From: Byssochlamys sp. IMV 00236 | Taxonomy: Eukaryota > Ascomycota > Eurotiomycetes > Eurotiales > Thermoascaceae | Reading direction: 5' to 3' | NCBI GenBank assembly: GCA_001931875.2 | Contig: MSJH02000248.1 | Coordinates: 1-11,565, forward strand | Length of the DNA: 11,565 nt | Shown: positions 7,059 to 11,565 of the stretch, piece after piece | How the letters are laid out: each line of letters opens with the position of its first letter | Position numbering within the stretch: the first letter of the stretch is position 1 | Program-made: the position numbers and the translations under genes | The notes under the pieces: generated by a model | Database searches by the model: none | What the model saw: only the letters and a program-made list of their open reading frames with translations | Told to the model about the DNA's origin: nothing

Positions 7059-9333
7059 GTAATCTTTTTCTCTTTAATCTTTCTCTTTTGCTTATCTTTG
7101 GGGCAGGCACATGAAGAGGTTTATCATAAATTCCATTACATTCATTTAATATCGACTGTTTTATGCCAGGAGACTCCAACCAGGACAGAATCTCAATAGC
7201 AGGTCGCCGGTCATAAGGTTCTGCTCTTAAAAACATATACAACAGAGCTCTACTTGTTATACCAGGTACTTCACGATTCACCAGAGACCGTATGTTGTAA
7301 TCATCTTCGACCGTTTCACGAAGTCCCTTGAGGTCTGTGTCAAATATACCTGGCCATGGTTCCATGCCTGAAAGTATTTTCCAAACGAGAGACCCTAGTG
7401 CGAATATATCTTCTGCCGCTGGGTCAATCAAGTAAGGGAGTAAAGAATGATCATTACGACTGCGTGGTAATGTTTTGATGGATCGATAGAATCTGTATCC
7501 ATGGTCTGGTTTGGCCATCATAAAAGGTAAGCTCTTACACCATATAATCAATTCCTGAGAAGTCTTTGGCTTGACCTCATCTCGGTAAATGTTGACTTCA
7601 TCAGAGTCAACCCACCATTTAGCAGCATCTTTTGGATCAAAAAAGACTGCTTTACCAAAATCGATCAGGAACACTTCGATCTTTGCACTCCCATCTTCCA
7701 GCAATTCACTTTTGTTTATATTTACCATAAAGTTTACAGTAGAGATGTCTCTGTGAGCAATATTGAATTCATGAATCGTGCTAATAGATCTTAGTAGTTG
7801 TACGATCATATATAGACGCTGATGGGCTGTCAACTTTGGATTTAGCCGTAAAAACTGCTTAAGAGTCATGTGATAACGTTCCATAGTGATACCAATGACC
7901 TCTGATCCATCATCTTTCCATATAATCTCTTTTACGCGACCAATATGATGTCTATTTCGTAGGGTAGAATAACTGACTATTTCATTTATACGCTGAGATA
8001 CTGTCGATCGTTGAAATAGCTGTACCACCGTTTGACTGTTTATGAAATATACTTTCTTAAAATAGCCTTCCGCGTCAGCAGCTCTATTAATTCCAGATTC
8101 ATATTTCTTTCTATACACGGCGTTCACATCCATTCTCTGACAAACTAGGAGAAAATTAGATACACACCATATCATGATTTTTAACTTACATTCTTCCAGT
8201 TCCCTCCAATAACGAATAAAATTGGATGTTATATTTTGCGTAATGAAGCTCTTTCTTTTTATTGCGAAAAATCTATCAATCGTAGACAATCCTTTTTCCA
8301 CTTTCCTACAACAGGCAATTGATCTTTAAAGGGGATGAATATTTGTATATTGTGAACTGTTAACGACTTACCTGCTTTGGGTATAATTTTGATCCGTCTT
8401 TGTATTTTTAGAAAGAACATTGTCAACATAATCGTTGTAGCATAAAGTAAAAAAGTCTAAGCAAGATCCCATGATGGAATTAATAAATTGACGTGTCATC
8501 TCATTATGTCTTGCTGATGTTATGTCCTTTTCTGCCTCAAACGCGAGCTTTTTAACTGATAATGGTGAACCATCAAATAAATAATAGGCTAGCTTCTTAG
8601 GTATAATCCGCTTGATAGATGCAGTTCTCGCGACTTTCACCTTGATCCATCCTTCAATTATGGACATATTCTTGTCAAATCGGTGAAACTCACCCAATGG
8701 ATGCACAACCGCGACATCTGCTGTCAGCCTCATTATATCCGTGCTATCTTCAAAAGGTGTTATCTTTGTTTTAAAAAATAACACCAAAAGTGAATTCATG
8801 CTGTCTCTGGCTTCCAAAATTAGATCTGAATTCTTGCTGACGTACAGTCTATGCAAAGGTCTATTCGTATCTTCTTTTAATGCTTGCTGAAGAGAATGAT
8901 GCGCTTGTAAGGGATCATCTTGTATGTTGATGGTATATATTTGGCTATGACATAGATTGGGAAAAGTGTATTGATATTATATATATATATATAGCTTACC
9001 TATCCTTTCGAAGCATGGCAAAGTCATAAATAGGCGTATTGCATTGTTCCTCTAATATTTGATTTTCATCGTGTCTATAATGTTCACATGAGTAGATGTA
9101 TAAATCATAGTCATCGTCTCTTACCCATAGTCTTTTATATTTTTATAAATGGGTATTTTTTGTAAATCAGCTTTAAAATCTTCTAAGGTGCTATAACTAT
9201 AATCAAATAGCTTTGTCTCAATCTCTTTTAATGGAATCAGATAATTTAAGCTTTCATTCCTTGAGTATATTTTATCTAAAATATTAATGGAATGGCGAAG
9301 GATGCTTTTTGATTGAATTGACTTGTCTTCCAT
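7054..9333 (-). CDS. Divergent eukaryotic protein kinase with unknown N-terminal region
   Basis: Exons 9333-9125, 9074-9000, 8944-8372, 8305-8190 and 8144-7054 join in frame to 687 codons plus TAA; introns are 50, 55, 66 and 45 bp. The C-terminal half is a kinase fold: GYFKKVYF (351-358, glycine-rich region), VVQLF at beta 3 with no lysine, Glu379 in helix C, HRDISTVN (455-462), DFG (486-488), AKP (535-537) where APE is usual, DIFALGSLVWKIL, and a DRRP motif near 636-639. HRDIS with serine for the usual lysine recalls the fungal FunK1 kinases. The first 320 residues match nothing I know; residues 10-55 faintly recall the end of a bromodomain. The tail KISKRERLKRKRLQ is a likely nuclear signal. 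ATG 9333 is the first start in frame after a T14 tract. A serine/threonine kinase is probable; a pseudokinase is possible. Confidence 0.85.
8978..8993. repeat. (TA)8 microsatellite in intron 2 of the kinase gene
   Basis: Eight TA units lie just inside the donor of the 55 bp intron 8945-8999. Length changes here would alter a near-minimal intron without touching coding sequence. Confidence 0.8.
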
Positions 9334-10460
9334 GAATAGATCACAAAAAAAAAAAAAAGAGACTCATAGACATGTTGCTGAGATTGAAATTTATCTGTTA
9401 CGTTCTTTCTGTCCTGAATTGAATAATAGACACTGTGGTAATCATTCTACTCTTCATAAGAAACTTAACAATAGACCAAAGCACAATGTATTGTACAATG
9501 TATTGCACAACACACATAATAGTGGATTAAGTGTACTTTTGGAGGCTGTTATTATTCAAATAAGGCTGTTGATTCGAATGTCCCTTTGACGTGCATAAAA
9601 GAAAAGAAAGAAATTTGTCTGCTCAAGTTTTGCTTTGAAATCGGCATCAAGTTGATAATTATCGCGTTATCAATTACTGTTTTAGTTTGATAATGAATAA
9701 AAATTAAGAAAACACGCTTTGTTATATTTATGTAAATCAAAGGGATGAAAGCAATTTTAAAATCAACATTAAAAAACACACTCTTTAAGCATGCTTTATA
9801 GAATACAATAAAAAGCAAGATATTAGCCAAGTGAAAAAAAGAAAAAGCAAAAGCAATATTTTGTGGGCTTAAGCGCGTCCAGTCCATTTATACGTCTGTT
9901 TAAGACTTAAATAACAAGTTCATTTGCTTGCTTTACTCTATAGATGCCTATTGTAAAGATCATTACTGTTAGCATGCATGATTTTCAAATAAAATAGTTA
10001 ATTGCTATGCAAAAACGCGTAAGCTAATTATTCTAGGTTTACTTTAATGTATTTCCGCAATGTTTGTGAATATTGGAAGTATACTGACTATAGAAATATA
10101 TGAAGAGTAACATGTTTATTTTTAGCTGCAAAATAGCAATAGAGAGTTTCTTTCTTATTCACCGTTTATGACGAGTTCTAGAACAGTTGGTATCTATTTA
10201 AAATAAAAAATGATATTTTATAAAATGTAACGAATTTAGCCTGGCGTTTCTATTGTATTTTTGAAATCCATGGTTACGGCAATGGTTCTGTTGTTATAGT
10301 AAAGCCCCATGCAAATCAAATATAGTTTTTAATTCACAATAACAAACTTGATTGCTCACTAAAAAGAAGTCATTTCTTTAACAACTTTTGATAATAGACA
10401 AAAGCATCCCGTTTTCACTGTGGAATTTTGAACATTCAAGCGAAAAGAAAAAGATTTTAT
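9334..10460. other. AT-rich intergenic region without a supported gene
   Basis: This 1.1 kb stretch lies between the kinase 5' end and the 3' end of the nuclease-like gene. It should hold the kinase promoter on its left. Frames of 88 codons (plus, to 9589) and 111 codons (minus, 9887-9552) exist but lack a recognisable product, and the second is a Phe/Ile-rich AT artefact. A short direct repeat ACAATGTATTG recurs around 9483-9502. I see no RNA gene, long repeat or TIR pair. Confidence 0.6.
9345..9358. promoter_or_regulatory. Poly(dA:dT) tract (14 A) just upstream of the kinase start
   Basis: The tract is 11 bp from the ATG at 9333 and reads T14 on the coding strand, so it lies in the 5' leader or core promoter. 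A similar tract precedes the phospholipase and RFC4 genes. Confidence 0.4.
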
Positions 10461-10465
10461 TTATT
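10456..10465 (-). terminator. Two overlapping AATAAA hexamers at the stop codon of the nuclease-like gene
   Basis: The minus strand reads AATAAATAAA across the stop (10463-10461), so the stop codon and the polyadenylation-type signal coincide, as in RFC4 and the kinase. Confidence 0.4.
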
Positions 10466-11507
10466 TCTTAACAGAAAGCTTTACACTGTATTCTTCATAG
10501 TCAAGTGTTCCCAAACCTCGTGAGCCTTGCTCTACAATTATCTTAAAAATAGGTGGATCTATAAGCTCTTTTAAGCTATGAGTGGGTGCTTGTGTTTCAT
10601 TAGCAGAGATGCTCTGAGTAAAAGATTCGTGTTCTTCTATTATTTGACTTAGTATATCTGTTGTTTCCATGAGCATATCCTGTTTTATTGATACTGAGCT
10701 TATGTATAAAATGAAGCCTAATTAAATATTTACCTTCATAGTATTCAAAAATGTGAAACTGTCTTCCAACATGTTATTCTTGTCATTAACGTCGACAGAG
10801 ACAAACATCATTGCTTCACGATAAAGAATGTAGCTATTCTTTTGTTCGGCTTTTATAGACCACAACTCCATTATCTTTTCTATATATGCACGACTAAGAA
10901 TAAACTCTTGCAAAAGCTTTTTATTGATTTACCTCTGGTTTGTAGAAAGAATACTTTCAATCTTTGAAATGTGTCAAATGTAGCATATCTGTAAGTATCA
11001 GCGATAGTCTTTAACATCCCTAAAACGCCATACACAGCTTTATGATGATCGCCTGATGCTTTATGCTTGGTACAATTTCCATAGCTCCCACTGTTTTCCA
11101 TCAGATATATTTCAATTTCTTTAAAGTAAATAATCCCGTCTGCTTTATAACTTTCATAATGGCTAACCCTCAGCTTCAAACGATCCATTTGAGTATTCAT
11201 TGCTTTCACGCTCTTTTCTCCAGTGCTGTATCCTAGATCAGGATTATTTATACAGCTAATGATTGCTTCAATATATGGGTGAGCAAACACAGACCTATAT
11301 GCCAATTCACCAGAACCAATATAAGGTAATTTCTTGAACACTCGCCATCTGTAGATAGACAATATTGTGGTCACTGCTATTTTCTTGTAATTCATAAACT
11401 TACATTGCTTCTGATACTTTTTGAATATAAATGATCTGTCTTTCATCACCATCGTCAACGGGTGTTGGAGGAAACCTGAATGCACGTTCAAACTCAACCA
11501 AGGTGCT
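10461..11507 (-). CDS. Hypothetical protein of a Mucoromycota-type family, PD-(D/E)XK nuclease-like core; 5' end missing
   Basis: Exons 11507-11404, 11348-10933, 10879-10734 and 10679-10461 join in frame (294 codons plus TAA) across introns of 55, 53 and 54 bp. Exon 11507 begins after an acceptor (TTTTACTTAG) and has no ATG, so at least one upstream exon lies beyond the window. Central motifs in order are YKADGII (Asp105 of the visible part), EIEIYLMENSGSYG (Glu119), GDHHKAVYGVLGMLKTIAD, ATFDTFQRLKVFFLQTR and, after splicing, EKIMELWSI. I associate this pattern with large lineage-expanded families in Mucorales. The spaced Asp ... Glu-x-Ser followed by a helix with DHHK resembles the PD-(D/E)XK nuclease fold with the catalytic lysine replaced; this is inference and catalysis is doubtful. 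The C-terminal 73 residues are acidic and helical. The gene is real on splicing grounds; its function is unknown. Confidence 0.78.
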
Positions 11508-11528
11508 CTAAGTAAAATTGTTTTGCAT

Positions 11529-11530
<2 letters not shown>

Positions 11531-11565
<35 letters not shown>
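11531..11565. repeat. Poly(T) run of 35 at the right edge
   Basis: The window ends in an unbroken T35, about 24 bases upstream of the first visible exon of the minus-strand gene. It may lie in an intron of that gene, be the poly(A) end of a retroelement copy, or mark a contig end where assembly stopped. Confidence 0.7.

Noticed and set aside
8301..8856. GTG and TTG positions considered as starts of separate genes
   Set aside because: Splice donors and acceptors join these frames in phase with upstream exons back to the ATG at 9333.
9323..9589. 88-codon plus-strand frame
   Set aside because: It starts inside the kinase first exon on the other strand, includes the A14 tract and has no recognisable product.
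9552..9887. 111-codon minus-strand frame, Phe/Ile-rich
   Set aside because: Composition is what AT-rich non-coding DNA gives; no motif, splice context or neighbour supports it.

Overview
The window looks like nuclear DNA of an early-diverging filamentous fungus, most likely Mucoromycota (Mucorales-like). The evidence is AT-rich sequence, many 44-66 bp GT...AG introns, a yeast-type RFC4 clamp-loader gene, a DIRS-type retroelement relic, and gene families I associate with that phylum. Genus cannot be fixed from the sequence. There is no sign of bacterial operons, tRNA, rRNA or CRISPR.

Layout, left to right. 1-1717 (minus): 5' two thirds of a cytosolic phospholipase A2-like gene (four exons in view; the 3' end lies off the left edge). 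1950-2282 (minus): decayed C-terminal piece of what looks like a TnpB/Fanzor-type protein (zinc ribbon plus RD motif). 2450-2903: a 454 bp non-coding element with 81 bp terminal inverted repeats, not described by any ORF. 2941-4454 (plus): an unrecognised, doubtful gene with a T9 slippery run or frameshift and a possible 372 bp intron. 4683-5606 (minus): DIRS-type tyrosine-recombinase retroelement relic, one long frame broken by three TAG codons. 5774-6946 (plus): complete RFC4 gene, four exons, 342 aa. 7054-9333 (minus): complete five-exon gene for a 687 aa divergent protein kinase with a basic C-terminal tail, convergent with RFC4. 9334-10460: 1.1 kb AT-rich intergenic stretch with no supported gene. 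10461-11507 (minus): 3' part of a four-exon gene of a Mucoromycota-type hypothetical family with a PD-(D/E)XK-like core. 11531-11565: 35 T at the window edge.

The window therefore alternates conserved or host genes (phospholipase, clamp loader, kinase) with an island of selfish-element debris between about 1.9 and 5.6 kb. There is no evidence that the genes form one pathway. The least expected signals are the long-armed inverted-repeat element, the zinc-ribbon relic, the all-amber decay of the recombinase, the kinase whose ATP-binding lysine seems to sit in the WNK position, and TAA stop codons embedded in AATAAA in all three well-supported genes whose 3' end is visible and in the doubtful plus-strand gene.
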